Positions 17,026-26,694 of a stretch of 64,000 bases of DNA are shown one piece after another. How positions within the stretch are numbered: position 1 is the first letter of the stretch; the number at the start of each line of letters is the position of its first letter. The translations under genes were made by a program, and so were the position numbers. Source of the DNA: Bog-756 sp963734395 (GTDB lineage: Bacteria; Actinomycetota; Acidimicrobiia; Acidimicrobiales; RAAP-2); the NCBI GenBank assembly GCA_963734395.1, contig CAVTGY010000001.1:186001-250000 (forward strand), given 5' to 3'. The notes beneath the pieces were generated by a model. The model was not told the origin of the DNA, made no database searches, and worked only from the letters and a program-made list of their open reading frames with translations.

Positions 17026-17704
17026 GCATGATATATTCACCTGCGTGGTCCCGAACAAATCCCAGAAGTCGGTCTCCCGCTACCACTCCCCTCTGCGGGC
17101 CAGACAAGCAGCTGAGACGCGTCAAGCAATCATCAGTGCCGCCACCAAGCTCTTCCGCGAGCGGGGGTGGACAGCGACAACCTTGCCGATGATCGCCGCC
17201 GAAGCCGGGACGGCAGTCGACACCATCTACTCCACCTTCGGGACAAAGTCTGCGTTGATGATGGCTGTTATTGACGTTGCCATCGTGGGCGATGACGAAG
17301 AGGCCGCCATGGTCGATCGTCCCGATTTCGCCCTGTTTGCCAAAGGCCGGAGAATCGATCGGCTGCGTACCGGGGTGCACTTCACCGTCGGTGTGTACCA
17401 GCGGTCGGTGCCCATGCTGAAGGCCCTGCAAGAGGCGGCCGCCAGTGACGAAGCGGCTCGGGTTCGACTGGCCCAGTACGACCGGGATCGTCGCGACGTG
17501 ACGGCCGCCGGTCTTGCACTCATCCTCGGATGCGAACCTTCAGACGACGTGGTCGACGCCGTCTGGGCTCTTGCCAGTCCCGAGGTCTATACCTATCTGA
17601 CCGAGGGAGGAGGCTGGTCACTGGAAAAGACCGAGGCCTGGCTGGTGGAGATGACCAGCGCCGCCATCGGAAGCCGTGGCCGCTCGGTCCGGAGCGCGCA
17701 GTGA
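17024..17704 (+). CDS. TetR-family transcriptional regulator (peroxiredoxin-linked)
   Basis: About 226 residues from ATG 17024; a GTG at 17045 is an alternative because the ATG lies in the operator. The N-terminal TetR helix-turn-helix is AIISAATKLFRERGWTATTLPMIAAEAGTAVDTIYSTFGTKSALM. The C-terminal ligand domain (about 90-220) is not assignable. Divergent from the peroxiredoxin gene across a perfect inverted repeat, which implies that it represses itself and the peroxidase in response to an unknown ligand. Confidence 0.88.
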   Translation: MHDIFTCVVPNKSQKSVSRYHSPLRARQAAETRQAIISAATKLFRERGWTATTLPMIAAEAGTAVDTIYSTFGTKSALMMAVIDVAIVGDDEEAAMVDRPDFALFAKGRRIDRLRTGVHFTVGVYQRSVPMLKALQEAAASDEAARVRLAQYDRDRRDVTAAGLALILGCEPSDDVVDAVWALASPEVYTYLTEGGGWSLEKTEAWLVEMTSAAIGSRGRSVRSAQ

Positions 17705-17764
17705 AGGGCGCAGGAGTCGGGGGGAGTTTCCGGCTTGCCGCCCAGCGACCGTGACGGTCGTCCG

Positions 17765-18631
17765 TCATGACCCTAGGTGCTCCCCTCCATCCGCCCACAG
17801 CTCGTAGCCGAGCAGCTCGAACAGGTCTCGATTGTCGGCGGCGAAGTAGCGCTCTAGGTAGGCGAGCACCTCAGGACTCGTCTCTTCTGATCGATCTGCT
17901 CGATTGGCAACTGGATATTCCTGGTCCTGGGGGTGAAGAGCCAACCAATCGAGCACTCGGCCTCGCTCGGTGGGATTGGCGTAGAGGCTCTCGCTCTCGA
18001 GTATCAGTAGTCGCTCTCGACCAACGGCACTGAACCAAGAGCGGAGCTGTCCGGCGTATTTCCCCCTTGCCAAATACGAATACACCCGGTGGCTTTCGCT
18101 CCAGTCGCCTTGCACGACGAGTTCTGTGGAACCCGCCAAACGCTCAGCTTCGAGCTGAATGGCTCGCTCGAAGGATTCGGTCTCCAATCCCTTGTCCCGT
18201 GCCCACCAGTACTGGGATAGCGCTCTTTGGACCGGATTGCGAAGCAAGACGATAAATCGAGTGTCCGAAGGAAGGTCTCTTGCGACTCGTTCAGGGGCAA
18301 GAGGATGAAAGAGCAGGTAGGGAGTGGCCTCGCCGGTGATCCCGTCGAACCCGGCCAGCGGAAAGTGCGATCGGTACCAGCGCAGTCCTTTGGCGTAATG
18401 GAGATCGAAATAATGCACTTCCTGCTTCAGCGAAGGGATGACTCCCGGATGCAAAGAGAGCCAGTTGAAGAGCGATGTCGTCCCACCTCGCGCGGTGCCG
18501 ATGATGACGAAGTTGGGAAGTACCCGTAGGTCGGCGGTCCTGTTGTAGTAGGACCAATCAACCTCTGGAGGTGAGGACGGGGCTGATCCCCTCTGCAGGT
18601 CGAGCGCTGGGTCGGACGCGTCCGGCGTCAC
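17765..18631 (-). CDS. Sulfotransferase (heparan sulfate/NodH-like)
   Basis: 288 residues from GTG 18631. The PAPS 5'-phosphosulfate loop is NFVIIGTARGGTTSLFNWL; the 3'-phosphate loop is IVLLRNPVQRALSQYWWARD. HPGVIPSLKQEVHYFDLHYAKGLRWYRSHF matches the substrate-side region of carbohydrate sulfotransferases of the NDST/3-OST group. It probably transfers sulfate from PAPS to a cell-surface glycan or glycolipid. It follows the PhyH-type oxygenase by 40 bp on the same strand, so the two may act on the same molecule. Confidence 0.88.
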   Translation of the reverse strand: MTPDASDPALDLQRGSAPSSPPEVDWSYYNRTADLRVLPNFVIIGTARGGTTSLFNWLSLHPGVIPSLKQEVHYFDLHYAKGLRWYRSHFPLAGFDGITGEATPYLLFHPLAPERVARDLPSDTRFIVLLRNPVQRALSQYWWARDKGLETESFERAIQLEAERLAGSTELVVQGDWSESHRVYSYLARGKYAGQLRSWFSAVGRERLLILESESLYANPTERGRVLDWLALHPQDQEYPVANRADRSEETSPEVLAYLERYFAADNRDLFELLGYELWADGGEHLGS

Positions 18632-18671
18632 CGTCGCGACGCCCGCGATTCGGATCTGTCGACAACGGGCA

Positions 18672-19511
18672 TCAGCCGTCGTAGAAGCTCAGGGGATGGA
18701 GGCCGACGAGCGTTCTCTCCCTTGGCGTCCGAGCGCGCGTCAACGCCTCGGGCGAAAGTTGGTTCACCACCGATGTCGGTCGAATTCGTTGCGCGAGATC
18801 GCGGCGACCATAGTGGCACTGGATGAACATCCGGCCGGGATCCCCGGGCCCGGGTGCCATTCGTCTGTGCCATATGTCCGAGACGAAGAGGGCGACGTCA
18901 CCTGCGTTGGCCACGATGGGAGTGGCGCCCCGGCCTTCCCATTCGAGGTCGTCGTCAGCGACCCTGTTCATGGGGGGCACTTGTCCCGATGTGTGACTTT
19001 TGGGGATCACTCCCGTCGGACCTGCTTCGATCGGGCAGTCCCAGAGGTAGAGATGGGCAGCGATCGCAAAGATCGGATAAGGGATCCGACTATCCCAACG
19101 GATATCGGGACTTCGAGGGACATGGGGTCCGCTGTCGATGTGCCAGAAGCGACCCAGATGTTCATTGTTTCCGGGCTGCTGCCACCAGGCAGTATTGGCG
19201 ATGACGTGACAATCCTCGCCCAGGAGAGGCTCGACGATCTCGAGGACCCGCGGAGTGGCAATGGCGCGCTGCACGAGACTGCTCCGATTGAGCATCTCGT
19301 AGCGAAATGGTGCCGCCTGCTCCGGTGGATCACCACGATCGTCGGGCGGGTACTCCTCGAAGACCCGTTCGACATCAGCACAGAGGGCGGTCACCTCGTC
19401 TGCGTCGAAGACAGAATCGAGCACGACGTATCCGTCCGATTGGAGGTCCACCGCCGAGGGCGGAACGGGATCGGTTTTGAGGGTGAGGTGACCGAAGGAC
19501 CGGGTGAGCAT
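18672..19511 (-). CDS. Phytanoyl-CoA dioxygenase (PhyH) family protein
   Basis: About 279 residues from ATG 19511 (TTG 19529 possible). The iron ligands are visible: the HxD pair in GRFWHIDSGPH and the distal His in VSDIWHRRMAP, with the 2-oxoglutarate arginine in GDPGRMFIQCHY. N-terminal DLQSDGYVVLDSVFDADEV is typical of the family. It would hydroxylate a small molecule or lipid with Fe(II) and 2-oxoglutarate. It precedes a sulfotransferase on the same strand; hydroxylation followed by sulfation of one product is a plausible reading. Confidence 0.85.
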   Translation of the reverse strand: MLTRSFGHLTLKTDPVPPSAVDLQSDGYVVLDSVFDADEVTALCADVERVFEEYPPDDRGDPPEQAAPFRYEMLNRSSLVQRAIATPRVLEIVEPLLGEDCHVIANTAWWQQPGNNEHLGRFWHIDSGPHVPRSPDIRWDSRIPYPIFAIAAHLYLWDCPIEAGPTGVIPKSHTSGQVPPMNRVADDDLEWEGRGATPIVANAGDVALFVSDIWHRRMAPGPGDPGRMFIQCHYGRRDLAQRIRPTSVVNQLSPEALTRARTPRERTLVGLHPLSFYDG

Positions 19512-19630
19512 GACCCGATCCTGCCCCAACCGACCGAACCGGACAAGGGTCGATCGGATGCGAGCATCGGGCCCGCCCGGGCCATGGGCCCCGCCAGCGA
19601 TCCTCTGGCGGTCATCGGCTGGCGTGAGCG

Positions 19631-20401
19631 CTAGAACGGCACCTTCGCATCGGTGAAACGGAACCGATGAAGCGATATCGAAATGAAGGCCAGGCTCATC
19701 CCAGCGAGCATCAAGCAGGGTAGAAAGATCGCCTGGAAGCCGTGGCCGTCAAGAATCACCGAGCCGAAGCCGCGCATGACCCAGTACGTGGGAGTCGCGG
19801 GTGCTATGGCATGAGCCCAGCCGGGGAGGACCTCGACTGGGACAAGCGCACCTCCGAGCGCACCGAACAGGACAAGGCCGCCGAAGGCCAAGGCGCTGAC
19901 CTGTTGAATGGTGTGGCAGACGGACGTGATCATGACGCCCAAGGTCACCAGGCAGAGCGCGAACGCGGCAACGAGCGGGATGAGCGCAGTCAACGGTCCA
20001 CGGCTGTGGAGATGGAAGAGGGGGACGCCGATGGCGAAGATGATCAGGAATTGAGTGGCCGAGACGGCGAGGAAGGGCAGCGCCTTGCCCATGGTTATCT
20101 CGAAGGATGACGCGGCGCTGGAGCGGAGCCGGTCCCAGGTGTTCCAGCCGTGTTCGACGAAGAACGCGAAACTGGTCATCCCAACGACGTAGAAGCCGTT
20201 GATAACGGCTTCGCCGGGCACCACTTGTTCAGCGCCGTTCGCTCCTGTGTAGCCGTGCGTGGAGAGCGCCAGCGCGAACATTGGCTTGAGGAAGGCCATG
20301 AGGAGGAGTGGGAAGACGACGAGGACCATGATGGGCAATGGGTCGCGAGTGAGTAGTCGGAGCTGGTGGAAGAAGATCGCACTTGTCCGTCTACGCGACA
20401 T
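19631..20401 (-). CDS. ABC-2 type exporter permease
   Basis: 256 residues, six predicted membrane segments (for example PIMVLVVFPLLLMAFLKPMF and FLAVSATQFLIIFAIGVPLF). RDPLPIMVLVVFPLLLM after a short amphipathic leader and VEVLPGWAHAIAPATPTYWVM before the last helix are typical of drug-type ABC-2 permeases. Its start overlaps the ATPase end by 11 bases. Together they form an exporter controlled by the divergent TetR gene at 21416. Confidence 0.87.
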   Translation of the reverse strand: MSRRRTSAIFFHQLRLLTRDPLPIMVLVVFPLLLMAFLKPMFALALSTHGYTGANGAEQVVPGEAVINGFYVVGMTSFAFFVEHGWNTWDRLRSSAASSFEITMGKALPFLAVSATQFLIIFAIGVPLFHLHSRGPLTALIPLVAAFALCLVTLGVMITSVCHTIQQVSALAFGGLVLFGALGGALVPVEVLPGWAHAIAPATPTYWVMRGFGSVILDGHGFQAIFLPCLMLAGMSLAFISISLHRFRFTDAKVPF

Positions 20402-21333
20402 CGACTACCTCTTTGATCGGGCTTGTGTTCGCGTCCTCCGGTGAGTTGAAGGAAAGCCGATTCGAGGCTGGGTTCGGAGACGGTGAGACCACGGAGGTTC
20501 ATCGCTGGCGGATCGAGGTTGGCGAGAATCGCCGCCGTGACCGCTGCCGTGTCGTTGGTCTCGATCTGTACGCATCCTTCGCTGGTAGTAACTGCATGGC
20601 TGAAAGGAAGTCCGGAGAGATCAGGGGCGGGTCCTGCGAACACCAGCTCGACTTTCCCGACCGAGTACTTGGCGATCACTTCGTTGCTACTGCCCCTGGC
20701 CAGGATTCGGCCGCGTTCGAGAATTGCGACTGAGGCATCGAGTTCGGTGACCTCGGGGAAGTAGTGGGTGGAATAGACGATCGCGGCGCCCTGGCGAGCG
20801 AGGTCGTGCACAACACGCAGGAGTTGGGAGCGGGTCTGAACATCGGCTCCCACTGTCGGTTCGTCGAGCAGCACTAATGACGGATGGCCGACCAGGGCAA
20901 TGGCCGTGTGCAGTCGCCGCCGTTCGCCACCGGACAGCTCCTTTGCCCGACGATCGAGCAGTTCGGTAAGGCCGAGCAGTTCGGCGAGCTCGTCGATCGT
21001 GGCACGGGTTTGGCTGCGACCCATCCCGGCCAGGCTCGTGAACAACCGCAAATTGTCGCGACAGGAGAGGGTCGGATAGACACCGGTCTCCTGGGGAGCG
21101 AGGCCGAGATTGGCCCGAGCTCGCCGCGGATCGGCAAGCGCATCGATCCCACCGATCACGACACTTCCGGCGTCCGCGCTGAGCAAACCAGCGACGATCG
21201 ACACCAGTGTGGTCTTGCCCGCCCCGTTTCGACCCAAGAGGGCCGAGATCTCCCCCGCCGCGACCTCCAGGTCGACCGAGTCCAGTGCCTGATTCGGCCC
21301 GTATGCCTTTGAGAGCCTGTGTGCCGCTAGCAT
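20391..21333 (-). CDS. ABC exporter ATP-binding protein, late frameshift
   Basis: About 313 residues. Walker A ALLGRNGAGKTTL, signature KELSGGERRRL, Walker B LVLLDEPTVGADVQTR and H-loop YSTHYFPEV are intact. The frame slips near 20430: in the adjacent frame the protein ends EDANTSPIKEVVDVA with TAG 20391-20393, overlapping the permease ATG, whereas the open frame would run on through the permease. The slip is most likely a sequence error. Divergent from tetR, with two tandem operator dyads at 21345-21376. Confidence 0.88.
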
Positions 21334-21344
21334 GATTCCCTTTC

Positions 21345-21376
21345 GTATCAGAGATACGGAGATGTATCTAGGATAC
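21345..21376. promoter_or_regulatory. Two tandem GTATC-N3-GATAC dyads, probable TetR operators
   Basis: GTATC(aga)GATAC at 21345-21357 and GTATC(tag)GATAC at 21364-21376 have identical geometry and centres 19 bp apart, between the exporter ATPase start (21333) and the TetR start (21416). Two TetR dimers could bind side by side and cover both promoters. Confidence 0.7.
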
Positions 21377-21415
21377 AATGCCGGTTCCGAATGTCAACCG
21401 TGGACGAGGTGTGCC

Positions 21416-22054
21416 GTGACGGTCGAGAAATGGACACCCGAGCGCAGAATGGAGCGCACCCGCGCCGCGCTGATTGCCTCGGCGCGGCACGTATTCGCAA
21501 CACGTGGCTTCGAGGGAGCATCGCTTGACGAGATCGCGGACATGGCCGGCTACACGCGCGGGGCGATCTATCGGCACTTTGCCAACAAAGAGGACCTCTT
21601 CTTCGCGGTGTCGGAGGCCGTCGGCCGAGAAGTGCTCGACGCCTTTGCCGAAGAACTGGACCTGGAAACGGGTTCTCTCCTCGACAACAACCAACTGGCC
21701 GCGGCTACATGGATGAAGGCGCTCGCCGGAAACAGGGAAATCTGGGCACTCAACCTGGAGTTCAGCCTTTACCAGTATCGCAACCCGGCGGTGCAGGAAC
21801 GCTCGGTCGACCAGCGTCGACAGAGCCGGGCGACGGTCGTTTCGTTCATGGAGCACTACTGGGCCGAACAGGGCATTACGCCCAAGCTTCCGGTTGAAAC
21901 CATTGCCGCGATCCTGCTCAACGCTTCAGACGGGTTCGCGCAAGCAGCCCGAGTTGATTCCGACACTGAGGATCTCTTTGCCACCTTTCTTGACCTTTTC
22001 ATCCCGGCGGTCATGGAGGACTCGCAGACCCGCGACGAACAAAAGCCCGACTGA
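21416..22054 (+). CDS. TetR-family regulator of the ABC exporter
   Basis: 212 residues from GTG 21416. The N-terminal helix-turn-helix reads LIASARHVFATRGFEGASLDEIADMAGYTRGAIYRHFANKEDLFF, a clean TetR/AcrR match. The C-terminal domain is helical and resembles the AcrR TetR_C group. Divergent from the exporter ATPase over two dyads, the standard arrangement for ligand-induced exporter repression. Confidence 0.92.
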   Translation: MTVEKWTPERRMERTRAALIASARHVFATRGFEGASLDEIADMAGYTRGAIYRHFANKEDLFFAVSEAVGREVLDAFAEELDLETGSLLDNNQLAAATWMKALAGNREIWALNLEFSLYQYRNPAVQERSVDQRRQSRATVVSFMEHYWAEQGITPKLPVETIAAILLNASDGFAQAARVDSDTEDLFATFLDLFIPAVMEDSQTRDEQKPD

Positions 22055-22121
22055 AGGGTTGCACCGAATTCCGGCCCTGTGGTGCCTCTAGATGCTTGGT
22101 GTGATGGTCACCGGCTCTGCA

Positions 22122-24597
22122 CTACGCACCGGCGAGAGGGAAACTGGTGACCGCTGGGAGTTGTGCGAGAGCCGAGGAGTCGCCCATCCAAATGTGGTAG
22201 GTGCCAGGAGCGATTCGCCACGCGGCACCGGTCGGGTCGTAGTACGCAAGCTGCGCCTCACCCAGGGTGAAGGTAACCGTCTGGGACATGCCTGACTTGA
22301 GCGATACCCGATGGAATGCCTCCAGCTGCCGCGGGGGGTTGCCCGCCGCTGGTGGTTGCCCCAGGTAGAGCTGAGCGACGTCCGTACCGGATGTGTTTCC
22401 AGTGTTGGTGATCAGTACCGATGCCGTCACCTGCGGTCGCCCGTCCCGAACTTGGACACGGACCTCCGGGTTGCTGTAGAGGAACGTCGTATAGGAGAGG
22501 CCGAAACCGAACGGGAACAGTGGCGTCGTTCCTGTCGCGTCGTACCACCGGTAACCGACATCGACGCCTTCCGAGTAGTCCACCCTTCCGTCGGTGCCGG
22601 GGAACTGCGCGGGGCTTGACACCGGGCTCGCGGTCGTTGCCGTCGGGAAGGTCATCGGCAGATGTCCCGACGGGTCGACGTCACCGACGAGAACCGCCGC
22701 AAGAGCTGAACCGTTGGTCTGGCCCGGGTACCAGGCATCGACAACCGACGACACCTCGCCCAACCACGGCATTGTGACCGGGCCCCCGGCATCGATCACC
22801 ACCACCGTGTGCTTGTTGACACCGGCAACAGCTTCGACCAGTTGGTCCTGGTCCGCGGGAAGTGCCAGGTCGACCCGGTCACCCCCCTCGGACTCCTGGC
22901 CGTCACCCACGACCACCACTGCCGCCGTCGCCCTTTTTGCTGCGCCGACCGCTTGATCGATGTCGTTGGTGATCTGGCTCGGGGTTACCCAGGTGAGTTT
23001 CTGCACCGGACCGTCGAGTGTGTAGGTCTGGCCCGCGGTGAGCTGCACCGTCGCCGTGTAGGTGCCCCGCGGCGTGGTGCCTGGATTTACGGCGATCGGC
23101 TTTCCGTCGAGGGAGAGGGTCACCGGACTGTAGAAGGCGGGTTCGGAGTAGGCCAGCACATAGGTGCCGCTCTGCGGGACCGTGAGGGTGGCCGCGAGAA
23201 GGAGTGGGTTACCCGGCGCGGGATAGGGGGCGCTCAGGTAGGTGGACGGGATGGTCGCGAAATCGTGGGCCCCGGGGAGGCCCGAGGTGTAGGTAATTTT
23301 CGTCTTCGATGGGATGGCTCGGCGGATGCCGGTGAGCGGAGTGACCACGTCTGTCCCCTTCACGGTGGCACTGCCGCCGCCGGCACTGATCGGATCGGCT
23401 TGGGCGGCCGGGCCGATGATGGCGATGCCGCCCGGTTCGCGCTTTGGCCAGCGGCAGTAGGTGGCTGGTGTTCTTGAGCAGGACCGTGCCTTCCTCGGCG
23501 ACGCTGTTGGACACCTCGGCGTCTGCCGCCGTTGCCACGTTGGCTCGAATGGCTCCTTTGGTGTCGTCGGTGAACAGCCGGAATCGGTACATCTGGGTGA
23601 GGATCCGCAGCACCGCATCGTTGACGGTAGCTCGGCTCACTTGCCCGTCGTCGACGGCGGCCACCAGTGCCGAGCCCAGGTACGTCGATTCCGGTTGCTC
23701 CTGATCGAGCCCGGCGTCGACCGCGGCCACGGTGGAGTGGGTGGCCACATAGTCGGAGCCGACGAAACCGGAGAACCCGAGTGTGGTGTCGAGGTACCCG
23801 TGGATCAGCGAGGAGTCCTGACAGGCGTCGGTGCCGTTGATGGTCGAATACGAGCACATCACCGAGCTGGGATCCGCCTGGATGATCTGGTCCCACCCAT
23901 GGAGATAGATCTCCTGGAGCGCCTTGGTGCTGACAATCGCATCGTCCTGGGGCGTATTGCGATTGGTCTCCTGGTTGTAGACGGCGTAGTGCTTGACCTG
24001 CGCCATGGTGCCGGTGCGTTGGATCCCGTCTACTTCGGCCGCTCCAATGTTGCCGGTCAGATCCGGATCCTCACCCAGGCTCTCGAAGGCCCGGCCCCAC
24101 TGCGGGACCCGGACGATGTTCACGGTCGGACCGTAGACAAGATCGATCCCCTTACCACGCGCCTCGGCACCGATGACCTGTCCGAAGCATGTTGCCGCGG
24201 TCGGATCGAACGTGGCGGCAAGCGCTTCTGGGGCCGGCAGCTGGGTGACGCCGGATACGCCGTCACCGACGCCCCCAGGACCGTCCTGCTCGTTGATCGC
24301 CGGTATGCCCAGGCTGGGAATGGCAGCCGTTGCACCGACGGTGCCCGAGGGAGCCTTATCCTCACCGACGCCGTGCATCAAGGTGACCTCTTGGGCGAGC
24401 GTCATCCGCTTCAACAGCCTCTCGGCCTGGGCCTTGGCCTGGGCGAGTGGCTCAGGAGAGAACGACGAGCTGGCACAAGTAGTGGTGGCCGACCCGGAGG
24501 TGGTCTCGGTGGCAGCTGCGCTTCCCGGGTGGTGAGCCAGTCCGAGCCAGACGGCCGCCGCCACTGTGATCACGGCCGCGCCGACGGATCGCCTCAC
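22122..24597 (-). CDS. Secreted glycoside hydrolase family 3 (beta-glucosidase/xylosidase type), one frameshift
   Basis: About 825 residues from GTG 24597. It has an N-terminal signal peptide (VGAAVITVAAAVWLGLAHHPGSAAA), the GH3 N-terminal barrel (INEQDGPGGV, RAFESLGEDPDLTG, VKHYAVYNQETNRN) and the nucleophile Asp in GFVGSDYVATH (Tyr instead of the usual Trp). The frame slips near 23440; the next frame begins IAIIGPAAQADP, contains an inserted beta-rich segment and resumes with the GH3 C-terminal domain (VVVGDGQESEGGDRVDLALP), then a fibronectin-III-like domain (GFGLSYTTFLYSNPEV). It would act on extracellular beta-glucosides or xylosides. The GH43 gene follows upstream on the same strand. 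Confidence 0.87.
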
Positions 24598-24707
24598 TCA
24601 TTCCCCGTTCTGTGTCGAGTCCTCGCCTGGGTCCCGTGTCTCGGCAAGCCTTGTGTCTCAGCAGTGTGGAGCGCGATCCGGTCTAACACGCCGCGAACCT
24701 CGCCTAC

Positions 24708-26037
24708 CTAACCAGGCGGTTCGAGAACTGGGACGGCGCCCGACAGATCCAACCGGCGAAGGAAAAGATCTCGGCTGTGCGGGTAGCCAACCGCTCCCGG
24801 GATCCAGGCATGGAAGGCGATCCAATATGACCCCGAGGTGTCGGTGAATACTGACTCACCTCCCGGACCTTCCGCGGACTGACTGCTGGCCAGGATGGGC
24901 TGGGACAAGGGTTTGGTGCACGGACCAAGGGGCCCGGTGCAGGTCGCTACTCCGACTGCATAGTTGGCGCTGTCCCAGTTGTTGCCCGAATAGAAGAGGA
25001 AGTAACGCCCACCGCTGGTAACGAGATCCGGAGCCTCGACCACTCCCGCCTCCCACGCTTGATCGGGTTGGAGCAATTGCGCCGGGGTGGCGTTGGCGGC
25101 GAATCCGGTGCCAGCCGGGTCGAGCTGCTCGGACCAGATCGTGGCCGGTCCGGTCCCGCCATTGGACTTCCACTCCAAGTACACCTTCCCGTCGGTGTCG
25201 ATGAACGGAGACGGGTCGAGCGAGCCGCCCAAGCTCGGTTGACACTCGAGCGGAGAAGAAGACTCGTCGGTGAAGGGACCCTCCGGCTGGTCGGCGGTCG
25301 CCACCGAAATGCACTCCTCACCTCCCCCGGGTACCCGCCACGTCCGCCGCGTAATAGAGGAGATAGTCACCTCCGATCTGTGCGACTGCGGGTGCCCAGG
25401 TCGCATCGGGGGCGGCCCAGCTGGGGAGATTGGGCAGTGCATTTCCGACAACCGTCCAGTTGCTCAAGTTGGTGGACTCGATGATCTGGATGTTTCCCGT
25501 CACCGAGTTGGTCCCATAGGCAAAGTACGTACTGCCTACGAGGAGGACATCGGGATCGGGGAAGTCGAAGGGGTAGACGGGGCCGCCACTCGTTCCACTG
25601 ACCAGGCTCAGACAGGCAGCGGAGGAAGCCGAGATGTCCTCGGCCGCAAGGGTGTTGTTGTGGGCCGCTATCTGCTGGTACGAGCTCTGCACTCCGCCGA
25701 GGCAGCTTTCGAGCGTTCCGATGCTGGCTCCCTGGAAGAGCTCATCCGAATCGTCGTCGGAGAGCGCCCCCTCCGCTGTCGCCAGCCGAGCGAGCGTCGC
25801 CGTCACCGAAGCCTGAATGGCACTGCGGTGGTTTGTCGCCAGCACGTTGCCGTAGGTGGTGGCGGCGATGGCAAACCGCGACGCCGAAAGTTTCTTTTGG
25901 GCAGCGGCCAGAGCGGCGTGTTCGTTGCGATCCCGCGCGTGAGCTTGCAGATCGGTGGTCACCGCAGTCAACGTGATCCCGAGGACGACAAGGACGATGG
26001 CCACGGTCACGTTTCGTCGCCATCGCGGACTAGCCAT
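24708..26037 (-). CDS. Membrane-anchored glycoside hydrolase family 43, one frameshift
   Basis: About 443 residues from ATG 26037. One N-terminal membrane helix (VTVAIVLVVLGITLTAVTT) is followed by a helical stalk holding SIGTLESCLGGVQ and a second Cys 30 residues on, then the GH43 five-bladed propeller: FDFPDPDVLLVG (general base Asp), APDATWAPAVAQ and WEAGVVEAPDLV (acid Glu). The frame slips near 25325 between YYAADVAGT and GEECISVATADQP, inside the propeller. Likely an arabinofuranosidase or xylosidase held outside the membrane. The stalk is shared with the adjacent upstream protein, whose stop overlaps this start by eight bases. Confidence 0.82.
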
Positions 26038-26527
26038 CGGCGGCCACAACATTCGCGCAGCTGGAGGACACGGTATCCAACGCATCGATGGCATGGGCTT
26101 GATCGCCCACGGCCAGAGCATTCAATGCCTGTTCGACGCCACCCAGACACACCTGCAGACTGCCGATTGTCGATGTCTGATTGGTGAGCGTCGCATAGGT
26201 GTTGGTAAGTACCTTCTGTACTCCCTGCAGCTGGGCCGTGTCCTGAGCCAATGCAGTGGAGTCTGCGCTCACCTGGCCATTTACGACGCCGAGCTCCTGA
26301 CGGATGGGCCGCAACTGGGCCAGTGCAGCATCGATGCGGTGCGACGTCAGATTCAACGAGTTGTGGGTCTGATCAAACTGGGTGTTGGCCTGGAGCTCGT
26401 TGCCGATCAAATAACCCAGCGCTGCGACGAAGAGGGCGAACACCAAGGCACCGATGATCCACCGCCTGCGACGTCGCGGTCGTCCTGCCCGGGGCGCGGT
26501 GACGGTGTGGTCGCGCTCGATATCCAT
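26030..26527 (-). CDS. Single-pass membrane protein with paired-cysteine CLGGV domain, unknown function
   Basis: 165 residues from ATG 26527 (GTG 26545 possible). A basic cytoplasmic leader (RRRRR) precedes one membrane helix (WIIGALVFALFVAALGYLIG), then an extracytoplasmic helical region of about 115 residues. The last 45 residues contain SLQVCLGGVEQALNALA and a Cys 30 residues later, aligning without gaps to the stalk of the downstream GH43 protein. I do not recognise a named family. The stop overlaps the GH43 start, so the two proteins are made together and may sit side by side in the envelope. Confidence 0.7.
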   Translation of the reverse strand: MDIERDHTVTAPRAGRPRRRRRWIIGALVFALFVAALGYLIGNELQANTQFDQTHNSLNLTSHRIDAALAQLRPIRQELGVVNGQVSADSTALAQDTAQLQGVQKVLTNTYATLTNQTSTIGSLQVCLGGVEQALNALAVGDQAHAIDALDTVSSSCANVVAADG

Positions 26528-26694
26528 TTGGGTTAAAGCCAACACGGATCCGCCCTTTTCTACCGGTTCCTAAATACATGGTCGCATGACGGAACGACAC
26601 AGAGGGGTCGGGGCGGCCTCGACCATCGGGCTTAACCCAGAGTTAACGAGGCAATGCCTCCGGTAGTAGCAGCCCCTTCACCTCAAAACCTGGC

